DNA of 37,075 nucleotides from Palsa-948 sp964481195 (GCA_964481195.1 CAYZTB010000029.1:1-37075); one strand, 5' to 3'; counted from the first letter of the stretch, positions 1 to 9,556 are shown. The notes: generated by a model from the letters alone, not told the origin. Numbers and translations are program-made.

Positions 1-86
1 TTTGTATATTGAGCAAATTTGAAAATATTATTTTGATTTTGCTCTATAAATATTGTCGAATAAAATAAATACAAAAATAAATTAAT

Positions 87-1387
87 ATGGAAGCGTTAAC
101 TAAGTCACTTATTGAATTTATTAATCCTAATTTAAAAGGTCTACACGAGTCTGATACTTTGGCAATTAACGAACGTTCGAAAGCGCTAATATCAAGAGGA
201 AAGAATGTATAAAATTTGGTTTAGGGCAGTCACCCTTTCCTGTTCCTGATAATGTAGTAGAGTCTCTTCGATTAAATGCACCACAAAAAGATTACTTGCC
301 TGTACAGGGCTTAGCTATTTTGCGTGAAGCGGTTGCAGATTTTCATAGAAGAAAAGATGGCGTTGAGGCAAGCGCTGATTGCGTAATGATTGGACCAGGA
401 TCTAAAGAGCTTGTGTTTTTATTGCAGTTAGTATTTGACAGCGAAATTATTATTGTGAGCCCCTGTTGGGTTTCCTATATACCTCAAGCTAAGATTATAG
501 GGAAAGATATTTCTGTAATACACAGCTCTTTTAAAGATGGCTGGCATTTAACGCCAGCACTTTTTAGGGAATATGCAATAAGCAGAAAAAATAAATCAAA
601 ACCTGCGTTAATGATTTTGAACTATCCCGGAAATCCGGATGGTGTTTCATTTAAAGAAGAAGATTTGAAAGCAATCGCTAAAATTGCTCGTGAAAATAAT
701 GTGATCATACTTTCAGATGAAATTTATGGGCAACTTCATCACGAGGGGAAACATATATCCATAGGAAAGTTTTATCCGGAAGGAACCATAATTAGCTCTG
801 GACTTTCTAAATGGTGTGGCGCAGGAGGGTGGAGGTTGGGTACGTTTACATTTCCTACTAACTTAAAATGGTTGCTAGATAAAATGTCAATTGTTGCAAG
901 TGAAACATACACTTCGGTAAGCGCACCTATTCAATACGCAGCTGTGCAAGCTTTCAAAGGAGGTACGGAGATAGAGGAGTATTTATTACAAGTTCGAAAA
1001 ATTCTTTCTCATTTAGGAAAGGAATGTGTAACGATACTAAGAAAAGCTAATGTTGAAGTTCATGATCCGGTTGGAGGCTTTTACCTTTTTCTTGATTTTT
1101 CTTTTTATTCAGATAGGTTTATAAAAAAGGGCATCCATAATTCCAAAGAAATGTGCGAAAGATTGTTAGAAGAAACGGGCGTAGCCATACTTCATGGAGA
1201 ATCATTTAGCAGATCTGCAACAGAGTTTACAGCACGTATGGCTTATGTGGATTTTGATGGTGCTAGGGCGTTAGCTGCTTCTAAATTAATTCCACCGCAT
1301 GAGCCATTGCCCAATGATTTTAATTCAACATATTGTTCCAAAGTTGTTGAGGGTATTCAGAAAATGACTGATTGGTTAAAAAAATAA
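87..1387 (+). CDS. PLP-dependent class I/II aminotransferase, frameshifted near the start
   Basis: Fold-type I aminotransferase that would transfer an amino group from an amino acid to a 2-oxoacid; the substrate is unknown. The ATG at 87 opens 41 codons (MEALTKSLIEFINPN...) that end at a TAA at 210. The homologous reading resumes at 209 in another frame (IKFGLGQSPFPVP) and runs to 1387. Joined, the protein is about 433 aa, normal for the family. Numbering from the TTG at 296, visible landmarks are NYPGNPDG (about 109-116), DEIYGQ (about 141-146), and the Schiff-base lysine K172 in GLSKWCGAGGWRLG. One missing base around 207-211 explains the break, either a real mutation or a draft-sequence error. 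An in-frame TTG at 296 could give a shortened 363-aa product lacking the N-terminal arm. It lies 24 bp upstream of a KamA-like gene, probably in one operon. The family is clear; intactness is not. Confidence 0.85.
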
Positions 1388-1411
1388 TATTTCATTTAAT
1401 TAAATATAAAT

Positions 1412-2773
1412 ATGAACTTATCAAACACGTACAAAGCATATACACTCAGCAACTTTAGGCAAATTCCGCAGGTGGAAAAATTATCTGAAGAACAGCTCTT
1501 TAGTGTAGAAGTAGTAGGAAACGTGCTTCCTTTCAAAACAAATAATTATGTAGTTGAAGAATTAATTAATTGGGACAACGTGCCTAACGATCCAATTTTT
1601 GTTTTGACATTTCCGCAAAAAGATATGTTAGAGCCAGCTCATTTTGATGAAATGGCTAGTCAATTAAAAAATAATGCTAGCAGAGAGGAGATAAAAATTA
1701 CTGCCAATAAAATTAGAGCGCAGCTAAATCCACATCCTGCAGGGCAATTAGAGCACAATGTTCCGGAAATTGATGGAACTAAGTTAACTGGTATGCAGCA
1801 TAAATATAGGCAGACGGTTTTGTTTTTTCCAAGTAATGGACAAACCTGCCACGCTTATTGTACATTTTGTTTTCGTTGGCCTCAGTTTGTGGGAATGGAT
1901 GAGTGGAAATTTGCCATGCGCGAAACAGAGCTATTGGTAAAATATTTGAAGCAACATACGGAAGTCACCGACTTGCTTTTTACCGGTGGAGATCCCATGA
2001 TTATGAAGGCAAAAAGTTTTGCATCCTATATTGAGCCTTTGCTCTCTAATGAAATACCAAATTTGCAAACTATTAGAATAGGAACCAAAGCGCTTGGTTA
2101 TTGGCCTTACAAATTTATTACGGACGATGATGCAAGTGATACATTAAAGTTATTTGAAAAAATAGTGAAGTCGGGAAAAAATTTAGCTATCATGGCTCAT
2201 TTTAACCATCCTGCTGAAATGTCAACAAAAGCAGTAGTTGAAGCAATGCGCCTTGTTAGAAGTACGGGCGCACAAATCCGAACTCAATCTCCAATCATGC
2301 GAAACATTAATGATTCGCCAGAAGTATGGGCAGAAATGTGGAGAAAGCAAGTGAATAATAATTGTATTCCGTATTACATGTTTTTAGCGAGAGATACTGG
2401 TGCGCAAGGTTACTTTTCTGTTCCTATCGTTAAGGCCTGGGAGATATTCCAAAAAGCGTATCAGGAGGTGAGTGGTGTTTGCAGAACGGTACGTGGGCCA
2501 AGTATGTCATGCACGCCCGGTAAAGTACAAATGTTAGGAGTTAGCGAAGTGCCAATAAATGGTGTAAAACAAAAGATTATGTCATTTAGGTTTTTGCAGG
2601 GCAGAAATCCAGATTGGGTGGGAAGGCCATTTTTTGCAAAGTTCGATGAAAAAGCTAATTGGATTGATGACCTTGTGCCGGCTTTTGGAGAAAATAAATT
2701 TTTCTTTGAAGATGAATTAAATGAAGTGTTCCATGAGAAAAAAAGCGATGATACTGTTTATGATTTAGAATAA
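1412..2773 (+). CDS. KamA-family radical SAM protein (lysine 2,3-aminomutase-like)
   Basis: Radical SAM enzyme of the lysine 2,3-aminomutase/EpmB group. Known members use a 4Fe-4S cluster, SAM and PLP to move an amino group from the alpha to the beta carbon. The cluster motif CxxxCxxC is C146, C150, C153 in CHAYCTFCFRW, and the SAM-binding GGDP lies at about 192-195. The PLP lysine of classical enzymes sits in a PGGGGK motif. Here the comparable place reads SCTPGKVQML, with K371 as the candidate, so substrate assignment by analogy is unsafe. Length (453 aa) suits the family. The start ATG lies 24 bp after the aminotransferase stop. The pair suggests production or use of a beta-amino acid, which is inference. 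Membership in the superfamily is very likely; lysine as substrate is not established. Confidence 0.88.
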   Translation: MNLSNTYKAYTLSNFRQIPQVEKLSEEQLFSVEVVGNVLPFKTNNYVVEELINWDNVPNDPIFVLTFPQKDMLEPAHFDEMASQLKNNASREEIKITANKIRAQLNPHPAGQLEHNVPEIDGTKLTGMQHKYRQTVLFFPSNGQTCHAYCTFCFRWPQFVGMDEWKFAMRETELLVKYLKQHTEVTDLLFTGGDPMIMKAKSFASYIEPLLSNEIPNLQTIRIGTKALGYWPYKFITDDDASDTLKLFEKIVKSGKNLAIMAHFNHPAEMSTKAVVEAMRLVRSTGAQIRTQSPIMRNINDSPEVWAEMWRKQVNNNCIPYYMFLARDTGAQGYFSVPIVKAWEIFQKAYQEVSGVCRTVRGPSMSCTPGKVQMLGVSEVPINGVKQKIMSFRFLQGRNPDWVGRPFFAKFDEKANWIDDLVPAFGENKFFFEDELNEVFHEKKSDDTVYDLE

Positions 2774-2775
2774 GA

Positions 2776-2811
2776 TTGATTATGTAAATCAAATTATTTG
2801 TTATAACTTTG
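2776..2811 (+). promoter_or_regulatory. Candidate Bacteroidota promoter (TAnnTTTG) before the T9SS protein gene
   Basis: TAACTTTG at 2804-2811 is a full match to the Bacteroidota -7 consensus TAnnTTTG. A weak -33 candidate (TATG at 2781-2784) lies 19 bases upstream. The box ends only 6 bases before the ATG at 2818, so a transcript from it would have almost no leader. This is pattern matching only. Confidence 0.4.
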
Positions 2812-2817
2812 TGTAAC

Positions 2818-4074
2818 ATGAGAATAGGAATTATTTTGTCTTTTATTTTTATTGTGACTACATCTGTTGCCCAAAGCTACGCATTGGTTCTCAATGGAGC
2901 ATTTGTGGTATTGGATGGAGGAACACCTGCCGTTCCAATCTATATTGTTGTTGATCAATCTAGCTTTTTGGGGATAAGCCGCACAAGTGGTCATATCATT
3001 TCAGAAGGAGATTATAATTTTGTTAAATGGAATACTTCCAGTTCAACAGGTCCATATGTTTATCCCTTTGGTTTTAGTACAACAGACTACATACCATTTA
3101 CATTCGAAAAGATTTCTGGTAACAATAATTTTTCTGCTTCAACAAATACTTCCGTTACAGCAAATACTCCTTTAGCTAATGGCGTTACGGATATGATACC
3201 CTCCGGTCCAGCTTCTGATGCGAGCAATATGGTTGTTGATAGGTGGTGGAGATTGCAATGCGAAAATTGTGTGACTGCACCTGTTTCTAATCTTACTTTT
3301 TCATACCGTGGCAGTGAAAATACTATTGCAGGAATTTCTTGCCCCGCAGAAGATATTGCTTCACAATATTGGACGGGAACAGCTTGGGCTGGACCGGCAT
3401 TAGCTCCTGGAACACCTTGTGTAACATCGGGCATAGGCACTTCGTTAGCTTCTACCGTACCTGCAGCAGTTTTTAGTGGTGCTGTAAGTCGTCCATTTGT
3501 GTTGGTTAAGAAAACCAATATACTTCCTGTTGAATTGTTAAACTTTTCAGCTCGATGTAATTCTGAAAAAGTAAATCTTAATTGGGCAACAGCAACTGAA
3601 GATAACAATGATTTTTTTACCATTGATAGAAGTGCTGATGCTGTAAACTACCAAACACTTGGTTTTATAAATGGCGCTGGAAATAGTACTACAATAAAAA
3701 ATTATTCTTTTGTAGATAATGATCCTCTAAAGGGTGCTTCGTATTACCGTTTACGTCAGACAGATTTTAACGGAATGTCACAAGTTTTTCCTCCTGTTAT
3801 TACTAATTGTACGAATGGTGGTTTTGCGGTTGTAGTAGGGCAAGAAGGTTTTGGAAGCGGAAATTTTTGGGTGTCTGTAACTGGAGTGGGGCTTGAGCCT
3901 GTAAGTCTTTCGGTAACAAATATTTTAGGTCAGCGAATCTATTCGAATGATTTATCAGGATCCAATGGCGATTACCTAGTGAAAGAAAATATGCAGTTAG
4001 CTCCTGGAGTTTATATTGTAACTGCTTCTACAAAGGCTGAATTCTTTTCGGATAAAATTCTAGTAGTTAGATAA
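2818..4074 (+). CDS. Exported protein with C-terminal T9SS type A sorting domain
   Basis: Secreted or surface protein of unknown role. It has an N-terminal signal peptide (hydrophobic core, cleavage likely after SVAQ, about residue 19 from the ATG at 2818). A Gly/Ser/Thr/Asn-rich body contains a paired-Cys segment, CENC. The final ~80 residues form the T9SS C-terminal domain, seen in the phrases LGQRIYS and LAPGVYIV and the Lys/Val-rich end ILVVR. Before that, a segment beginning LPVELLNFSARC and ending in YRLRQTDFNG is a module very common in Bacteroidota T9SS cargo. The ATG at 2818 is preferred over an in-frame TTG at 2809 because the TTG falls inside the promoter-like box. The gene converges on the helicase gene with 4 bp between stops. 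No enzymatic motif was found. Confidence 0.82.
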   Translation: MRIGIILSFIFIVTTSVAQSYALVLNGAFVVLDGGTPAVPIYIVVDQSSFLGISRTSGHIISEGDYNFVKWNTSSSTGPYVYPFGFSTTDYIPFTFEKISGNNNFSASTNTSVTANTPLANGVTDMIPSGPASDASNMVVDRWWRLQCENCVTAPVSNLTFSYRGSENTIAGISCPAEDIASQYWTGTAWAGPALAPGTPCVTSGIGTSLASTVPAAVFSGAVSRPFVLVKKTNILPVELLNFSARCNSEKVNLNWATATEDNNDFFTIDRSADAVNYQTLGFINGAGNSTTIKNYSFVDNDPLKGASYYRLRQTDFNGMSQVFPPVITNCTNGGFAVVVGQEGFGSGNFWVSVTGVGLEPVSLSVTNILGQRIYSNDLSGSNGDYLVKENMQLAPGVYIVTASTKAEFFSDKILVVR

Positions 4075-4078
4075 GTCA

Positions 4079-7000
4079 TTAATCTTCCTTTCTTGTTTCA
4101 TTATTTGTATTTGAGTGTTCTTTAATAAAGTTACACCACCTGCATTTTTCATCTTGACACCCAATTGTAAATTCGTGATTCAAGATTTTAGCATAAACTT
4201 CTTTTATCTGTTTCTTTACGATAGCAATATCATCTTTTGTGATTGGGATTTTTGTTTTCACAAAATCTTTTGACTTAATTCCAGGTTTTTCTACAAAATC
4301 AATTTCCCCGGATATCATATCCCAATTTTCGCGTTTAAAATTATCAAGTAATAATTTGTAAAACACTAGTTGTCTCCAGTAATCACCTCCGTTGGGTTCT
4401 TTTTCAGAAGGGGGATTTATTTTTTTTATTCCTTTATCCGGATCTCCGGTTTTATAATCTACTACATTTACTTCCGTTGTACTTAAGAATTCAATTTTGT
4501 CCAAGTTTCCATTTACGGGAACTCCATCAATTTCTATGTTGTTAATGGTGTATTCGGTTTTTACATCTTTAATCCATGTAGAAACGTATTTGTTATGGTA
4601 GTCAGGGAGAGTTTGTTCGCCATACGCTAAGCGATTTTTAAATTCTACCTCGTTAAATGCATCGCGTTGTTTACTCAGCTGTTTATTAAATTCTTCGAGA
4701 AATAAATTTGTCGGAGGAAATGCTTTGCCGGTTTTTTTCATTTCTTCAAAAAGCCACTTTAGGGAATTATGTGTAGCGGTTCCAAAAGCAGTGTACTCAT
4801 TTCTAGCAGAAGGTACTCGCAGAATACTTTCGTAGTAAAATACAACAGGACATTGCAGGTATTTATTTAGATGCGTAGCAGTCATTTCAAATTTTTCGAG
4901 AAACTGATTTAGGAAATCTTTATCTAATAACTCGGATTGAGGTAAAACACTTTCGGTAAGAGTTAATGCTGTGTATTCTGATATTTTATCGTCAGGCAAG
5001 TGCTTGTTTACAATAACGGCATTGGACTTTGAAATTATCTCTTCGATGTATAGTGAATGCTCGAGCGATTTGCCATCGTTGTTTTTTTCGGCAAACGAAA
5101 CCTGTAAATGAGATTTTGCCCGAGTCATGCCTACATAAAATAACCTTCTGGCGCTTTCTAATTTATTTTCATCGTCTTTTTGTGAAAAGGTAAGTGTGTC
5201 TGGAAGCGAAAACTTATTCATCATCCCACGGGAGCGCTCCCAAAAATCAGTAGTACAGCCCATCATAAACACGTATTTAAACTCAAGTCCTTTTGCTGAA
5301 TGGGCCGTTATCAGATTTACACCGTTTTCTTCGTATACGGTTTTGTTGATGGAAAGCGGAATTTGCGCTTCACGCATTTGCGAGATAATAACCAAGAATT
5401 CACCCAGCGTTAATAAGGGTTGTTTTGCTGATTCTGATTTAATGAAGTCAAACAGCGTTGTAATTACTTGTAGTTGCCATACTTTGTCGTGGGCGTTTAG
5501 TACTTGTTTTAGCAAGCCACTCCAATTTAATACTTTTTCAAAAAGCATTTGCAAGGTAAGGTTAGCAACATCGGCTATCCATCGAGTAAGGTGTTCTTCA
5601 AAAAATATGACAGCCCCGTAATTTTCCAGGTTTAATTTTTTTAGTTCATCGTAGTTGGCTAGAAAATCTCTCCATCTTAATTTATTTTTTCCACAATGAA
5701 CCGAAATTTTGGCTGCATCCCTGGTGCTAATTCCCAAAAAATGATAATGCATCAGCTCAAAAAGCAAATATTCTCCACGATGCGGTTTTTCGCTTTCTTC
5801 TTTTAAATAAGCAAGAATGTTCAGGAGCTGCTTAGTAACCGGAAGCTCTAAAATATTTATTTTCTTTTTAACAGAGTAGGGGATTCCTTTTTTTTCTAAA
5901 AGCGTAATTATGTTTTCTACTTGTCGATGTTTAGCGTAAATAATTGCAACCTCAGAAAGTTTATTCTCAACTTCATTCAGCTTGCTAATTTGTTCTACGA
6001 TATGGGATTCTTCGTGAAGCACATTGTGATACCGAATGATTGACGGTTGTATGCTGTTTTCTGTATTCTTTTCGTTAATTGCCGATACCAATGTTTTAGT
6101 TAAGCCGGGTATTTTTTTTAGGATTGGCGCCTGGTTTACAAGTCGCTGAATGTTATTGTCAATTACAGCTTTTGAAGCGTCAAGAATATCTTGTATGGAG
6201 CGGTAATTATCTTTTAACACTACCACTTCCATTTCCTGCTCGTATTTCTCAAAAAACTGAGTCATGTTTTTTACTCGAGCGCCCTGAAACTCATAAATAC
6301 ACTGATCGTCATCGCCAACCACAAATACATTTGGGTTATTCCAAAAATCTATTAGCAGCTGCATTAATTCATTTTGTGCTCCACTGGTGTCCTGAAATTC
6401 ATCAATCAGAAAATATTGATACCACTCCTGATAGCTTTGCAAAAAGCCTGCATCATTTTTGAATGCATTGAGCACCCAGAGAATCATATCGCTATAATCG
6501 TACCTGCCGCGCTCCTTCATCATAGCGCAGTATTTTGGGAATAAATTAGCCGCTTCGCAGAGCAGCTCCATTTTTTCCTTGCGCGCGTCTATGTCTTTTT
6601 GTTTTACATCACCAACTTTTATTCCTTTTTTGGAATTTGCCTTTTTGTAAATAAACTCTTCGCGATTGGGTAAGTCGTTTAAATAGGAAGTTACTTGTTC
6701 GGCAATAAAAATAGGACTCCAATCTTCTTCCTTCATCATTCGGAAAAGATCTTTTAAGCGGGGAATATCATAATAGATATCTCCTTTTAACCTTTTTAAT
6801 TCGTGGGAAGATGGTAGTCCATTCAGCAAGGATTGCAGCAACTGAACAACTTCAAGTTCTGAAATGGGTTCCATTTCTCTTTTCCCAAAATAATCGAGGT
6901 TATGTTGGATGATGTTGTTGCAAAAGGAATGAAACGTAAATATATTTACCCGATAGGCTGTTGGTCCAATAAACTGCAACAAGCGATTGCGCATGGCAAC

Positions 7001-7237
7001 TGTGCCGGCATCCGTATAAGTAAGGCAAAGGATGTTATGTGGACCAACTTGTAAATCTGATTTTAGGATATGGCCTATGCGGGCAGCAATGATTTGTGTT
7101 TTGCCGGTGCCGGGTCCGGCAATAACCATCAAGGGACCTTCAATATGTTCAACCGCTTTTTTTTGCTCCGCATTTAAGCGTGCAAGCTCTGTATTAAATT
7201 GCTTTTCGTACTGTGATTTATTACCCGTTTCCTTCAC
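4079..7237 (-). CDS. UvrD/Rep-family ATP-dependent helicase with C-terminal RecB-type Fe-S nuclease
   Basis: Superfamily 1A DNA helicase fused to a nuclease, 1052 aa. It probably works on DNA ends or recombination intermediates as RecB and AddA/AddB do. Helicase motifs are Walker A GPGTGKT (41-47), motif II DEFQDT (279-284), motif III GDDDQCIYEFQGA (308-320), motif V TAHSAKGLEFKYVF and motif VI RRLFYVGMTRAK. The C-terminal PD-(D/E)XK core shows D913, DYKTG (927-931) and the QLxxY helix at about 956-960. An isolated Cys in LQCPVVFYYE and C1027, C1032, C1035 fit the four-cysteine iron-sulfur staple of AddB and Cas4. The start is GTG at 7237. No second AddAB-like subunit lies in the window, so it may act alone. 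Family is firm; pathway is inferred. Confidence 0.9.
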   Translation of the reverse strand: MKETGNKSQYEKQFNTELARLNAEQKKAVEHIEGPLMVIAGPGTGKTQIIAARIGHILKSDLQVGPHNILCLTYTDAGTVAMRNRLLQFIGPTAYRVNIFTFHSFCNNIIQHNLDYFGKREMEPISELEVVQLLQSLLNGLPSSHELKRLKGDIYYDIPRLKDLFRMMKEEDWSPIFIAEQVTSYLNDLPNREEFIYKKANSKKGIKVGDVKQKDIDARKEKMELLCEAANLFPKYCAMMKERGRYDYSDMILWVLNAFKNDAGFLQSYQEWYQYFLIDEFQDTSGAQNELMQLLIDFWNNPNVFVVGDDDQCIYEFQGARVKNMTQFFEKYEQEMEVVVLKDNYRSIQDILDASKAVIDNNIQRLVNQAPILKKIPGLTKTLVSAINEKNTENSIQPSIIRYHNVLHEESHIVEQISKLNEVENKLSEVAIIYAKHRQVENIITLLEKKGIPYSVKKKINILELPVTKQLLNILAYLKEESEKPHRGEYLLFELMHYHFLGISTRDAAKISVHCGKNKLRWRDFLANYDELKKLNLENYGAVIFFEEHLTRWIADVANLTLQMLFEKVLNWSGLLKQVLNAHDKVWQLQVITTLFDFIKSESAKQPLLTLGEFLVIISQMREAQIPLSINKTVYEENGVNLITAHSAKGLEFKYVFMMGCTTDFWERSRGMMNKFSLPDTLTFSQKDDENKLESARRLFYVGMTRAKSHLQVSFAEKNNDGKSLEHSLYIEEIISKSNAVIVNKHLPDDKISEYTALTLTESVLPQSELLDKDFLNQFLEKFEMTATHLNKYLQCPVVFYYESILRVPSARNEYTAFGTATHNSLKWLFEEMKKTGKAFPPTNLFLEEFNKQLSKQRDAFNEVEFKNRLAYGEQTLPDYHNKYVSTWIKDVKTEYTINNIEIDGVPVNGNLDKIEFLSTTEVNVVDYKTGDPDKGIKKINPPSEKEPNGGDYWRQLVFYKLLLDNFKRENWDMISGEIDFVEKPGIKSKDFVKTKIPITKDDIAIVKKQIKEVYAKILNHEFTIGCQDEKCRWCNFIKEHSNTNNETRKED

Positions 7238-7298
7238 GTAACGAAGCTAAATATTTTTAAGATGAATTTGGCAGTTGTTGATAAATAGCGACTCAAAT

Positions 7299-9191
7299 TT
7301 ATTTTTTGATATTTACTTTAGGTTGAATAGGCTCAAAGTTTCCAATTTCAATAGTAGAAGAGCCGTAAACGGTGATGGTGGATTTTATAAAATCTTCTTC
7401 GTTTGCTTTGTAAATATTATCCACGTATTTCTGTGGATTCCGATCGATGTAAGGAAACCAGGTGCTATGAATTTGAATCATGACGCGGTGTCCTTTTTTA
7501 AACGTATGTAATACATCTTGAAGCTTGTATTTTACCTCAGTAATTTTTCCGGGAGTAAACGGCTCTGGTTTTTCAAAGCTATTTCGGAATCTGCCTCTAA
7601 ACACCTCGCTGCGCACTAACTGCTGATATCCAGCCATTACGATATTATCTGGGTTGTGTTCGTACTTGGGTTGATTGTCGGGATATACATCAATTAATTT
7701 TACAATAAAATCTGCATCGGTGCCGGTCATAGATACCATGAGCTTCGCAATGATTTCTCCAGCTAAAGTCCAATCTTCGGGCAAGGTATCTGTTTCAAAC
7801 GTTAGTACATCAGTTCTGCGAGAAGCATCCCGCTGATCGTCCGTCATAAATGCTCTAGGCGTAAATGTTAACCCTTCAGTTTCGGAGCGATAGGGTACAG
7901 GCTTAGCAGGATCGCTTTCATAAGCAAAGCTTAATTTTTCATCAACAGGTTTATTGATGGAAAGCTTTCCCTTTTTGTTAAAGTGCAAGGTGGTGTTGTC
8001 GGCTTTGGGCGGCCAGACAGTATACTGATTCCATTTTTTTAATCCTGTATCGTACATGTATGCTTCGGGCAAAGAATTATTCCCTTCGTCTTTTAAATAG
8101 TAAGCAAAAAACTTACGTTCTATTTCCTTCATGTAAAAAGTAGAGATGCTATCGCCAAAATAAATATGGTTGAGTGTGCACGTGCCATTTTCGCGCGACC
8201 AGGCTCCGTGTGCCCAAGGACCCATTACGATTGTATTTTTTGCTTTAGGATTATTTTTTTCTATTGTTTTATAAGTTTCTAAGGCCCCATATAAATCTTC
8301 GGCATCAAACCAACCGCCCACCGTCATTACGGCATGAGTAATGTTTTTAAGATGAGGCAATAAATTTCTTTTTTTCCAAAACTCATCGTAGTTGGGATGG
8401 TCAATAATTTGTTGCCAGAAAAAATTATCGTAATGATATTTAGCAGTAATATTTTTTAACGGGCCCTGTCGTAAATGAAAATCATATCCATCTTTTGCCT
8501 TGTTTTTAAAAAGTCTTTCTTCTTTGTCAATAAACCAATCTTTATCAGAAGGTTTTTCCTGTTGATAGCCAAAAACAGAAAATGCCCCTGTGTAGCTTTG
8601 TAAAAATGCTCCGTTGTGATGAAAATCATCAAAGAAAAAATCTGCTATGGGAGCTTGGGGCGATGATGCTTTGAGGGCTGGGTGAGCATCAGGTAAGGCA
8701 GCAGAAGTATAAAAACCCGGGTAGGAGATGCCGAGCATGCCTACTTTGCCATTGCATTCTTTAATATTTTTTACCAGCCAATCAATGGCATCCCAGGTGT
8801 CGGAGCTTTCATCAATTGCCGTTTTGTTTTTTAAATCATTACCCGGAATATTTGGACGCATATTATCAAACGTGCCTTCTGATAAATACCTGCCACGCAC
8901 ATCTTGAAAAACTAAAATGTATTTGTCTTGCACTAAATATTTAGAGGGTTGGCTAAAGGGTCTATAGTCATTATAGTCCGATGCGTTGTAGCAAGTACGT
9001 TTTAAAAGTATTGGATATTTTTTTGTTTTATCTTTTGGCGTATAAGCAAGTGTAAATAATTTAACTCCATCTCGCATGGTTATGCGATACTCAGCTTTAT
9101 CGTAATTGTTTCTAAGGTAAATTGAGTCTTGATTTTGTGCAAGCAGAAAAAATGAATGCAAAAAAAATAATGCTAATAATATTTTTTTCAT
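7299..9191 (-). CDS. CocE/NonD family serine hydrolase (X-Pro dipeptidyl-peptidase/acyl ester hydrolase type), exported
   Basis: Alpha/beta-hydrolase of the group that includes cocaine esterase, glutaryl-7-ACA acylase and alpha-amino acid ester hydrolases. It cleaves ester or amide bonds, with the natural substrate unknown. The 630-aa protein starts with a signal peptide (MKKILLALFF..., likely cleaved after LLAQ, residue 19). Catalytic landmarks are the nucleophile elbow GISYPG, the acidic residue in GGWFDAEDLYG and the histidine in GPWAHGAW, which together give the Ser-Asp-His triad. The C-terminal third is the jelly-roll X-Pro dipeptidyl-peptidase C domain (DWTLAGEIIAKLMVS and onwards). It is read in the same direction as its neighbours, with 89 bp to the small gene upstream. 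Likely periplasmic or secreted. Confidence 0.9.
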   Translation of the reverse strand: MKKILLALFFLHSFFLLAQNQDSIYLRNNYDKAEYRITMRDGVKLFTLAYTPKDKTKKYPILLKRTCYNASDYNDYRPFSQPSKYLVQDKYILVFQDVRGRYLSEGTFDNMRPNIPGNDLKNKTAIDESSDTWDAIDWLVKNIKECNGKVGMLGISYPGFYTSAALPDAHPALKASSPQAPIADFFFDDFHHNGAFLQSYTGAFSVFGYQQEKPSDKDWFIDKEERLFKNKAKDGYDFHLRQGPLKNITAKYHYDNFFWQQIIDHPNYDEFWKKRNLLPHLKNITHAVMTVGGWFDAEDLYGALETYKTIEKNNPKAKNTIVMGPWAHGAWSRENGTCTLNHIYFGDSISTFYMKEIERKFFAYYLKDEGNNSLPEAYMYDTGLKKWNQYTVWPPKADNTTLHFNKKGKLSINKPVDEKLSFAYESDPAKPVPYRSETEGLTFTPRAFMTDDQRDASRRTDVLTFETDTLPEDWTLAGEIIAKLMVSMTGTDADFIVKLIDVYPDNQPKYEHNPDNIVMAGYQQLVRSEVFRGRFRNSFEKPEPFTPGKITEVKYKLQDVLHTFKKGHRVMIQIHSTWFPYIDRNPQKYVDNIYKANEEDFIKSTITVYGSSTIEIGNFEPIQPKVNIKK

Positions 9192-9280
9192 AAGGAGAAA
9201 TTATAGATAGCAATTATACCTAATTTTTGTCGATATCTCAAAGCAAGTTATCCTCTAATTCAGTAAGTAAAAGTCAACAT

Positions 9281-9556
9281 TTACTTTTTAGGAGGCGCGG
9301 GCTTTGGCTTAGGAGCTGGCTTCTTTTTAGCAGGGGTCTTAGATTCGTTTACGGGAGGTTTACATTTTGGACAAGGAGTTTTTCCATAAGGTCCTTTGGC
9401 TTTCCAAAGGGGTATTTCTTCAGAGTTTTTAGAATAATATTTACAATATTTAGTGTGATAGGTGCTGCCGGATTTAGTGACATATACATTTTGTGAAAAA
9501 CTTATTGCAGTGCAAAATAGTATTATCACAGCTGTGAGTAAAAGATGTTTTTTCAT
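9281..9556 (-). CDS. Small exported protein with a YHxxxC...CxxC motif and Lys/Pro-rich tail
   Basis: 91-aa protein of unknown function. Residues 1-21 form a signal peptide ending ISFSQ. The mature part begins VYVTKSGSTYHTKYCKYYSK and continues to GKTPCPKCKPP, giving a His and three Cys (YH, C, CxxC) likely to bind a metal such as zinc. From family knowledge, a similar YHxxxCxxL...PCxxCKP segment occurs as a short tail domain on other exported bacterial proteins, for example some nuclease-domain proteins. Here it stands nearly alone. The last ~20 residues are almost only Lys, Pro and Ala (PAKKKPAPKPKPAPPKK), a basic flexible tail that could bind DNA, polysaccharide or the cell wall; this is inference. 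It is transcribed with the CocE gene downstream. Confidence 0.75.
   Translation of the reverse strand: MKKHLLLTAVIILFCTAISFSQNVYVTKSGSTYHTKYCKYYSKNSEEIPLWKAKGPYGKTPCPKCKPPVNESKTPAKKKPAPKPKPAPPKK

Noticed and set aside
200..215. Programmed ribosomal frameshift in the aminotransferase
   Set aside because: No slippery heptamer or downstream pseudoknot is apparent at GTATAAAATTT; a plain indel is simpler.
3087..3623. 178-aa open frame antisense to the T9SS protein gene
   Set aside because: It is a shadow of the real gene, which has a signal peptide and a sorting domain in the plus frame.
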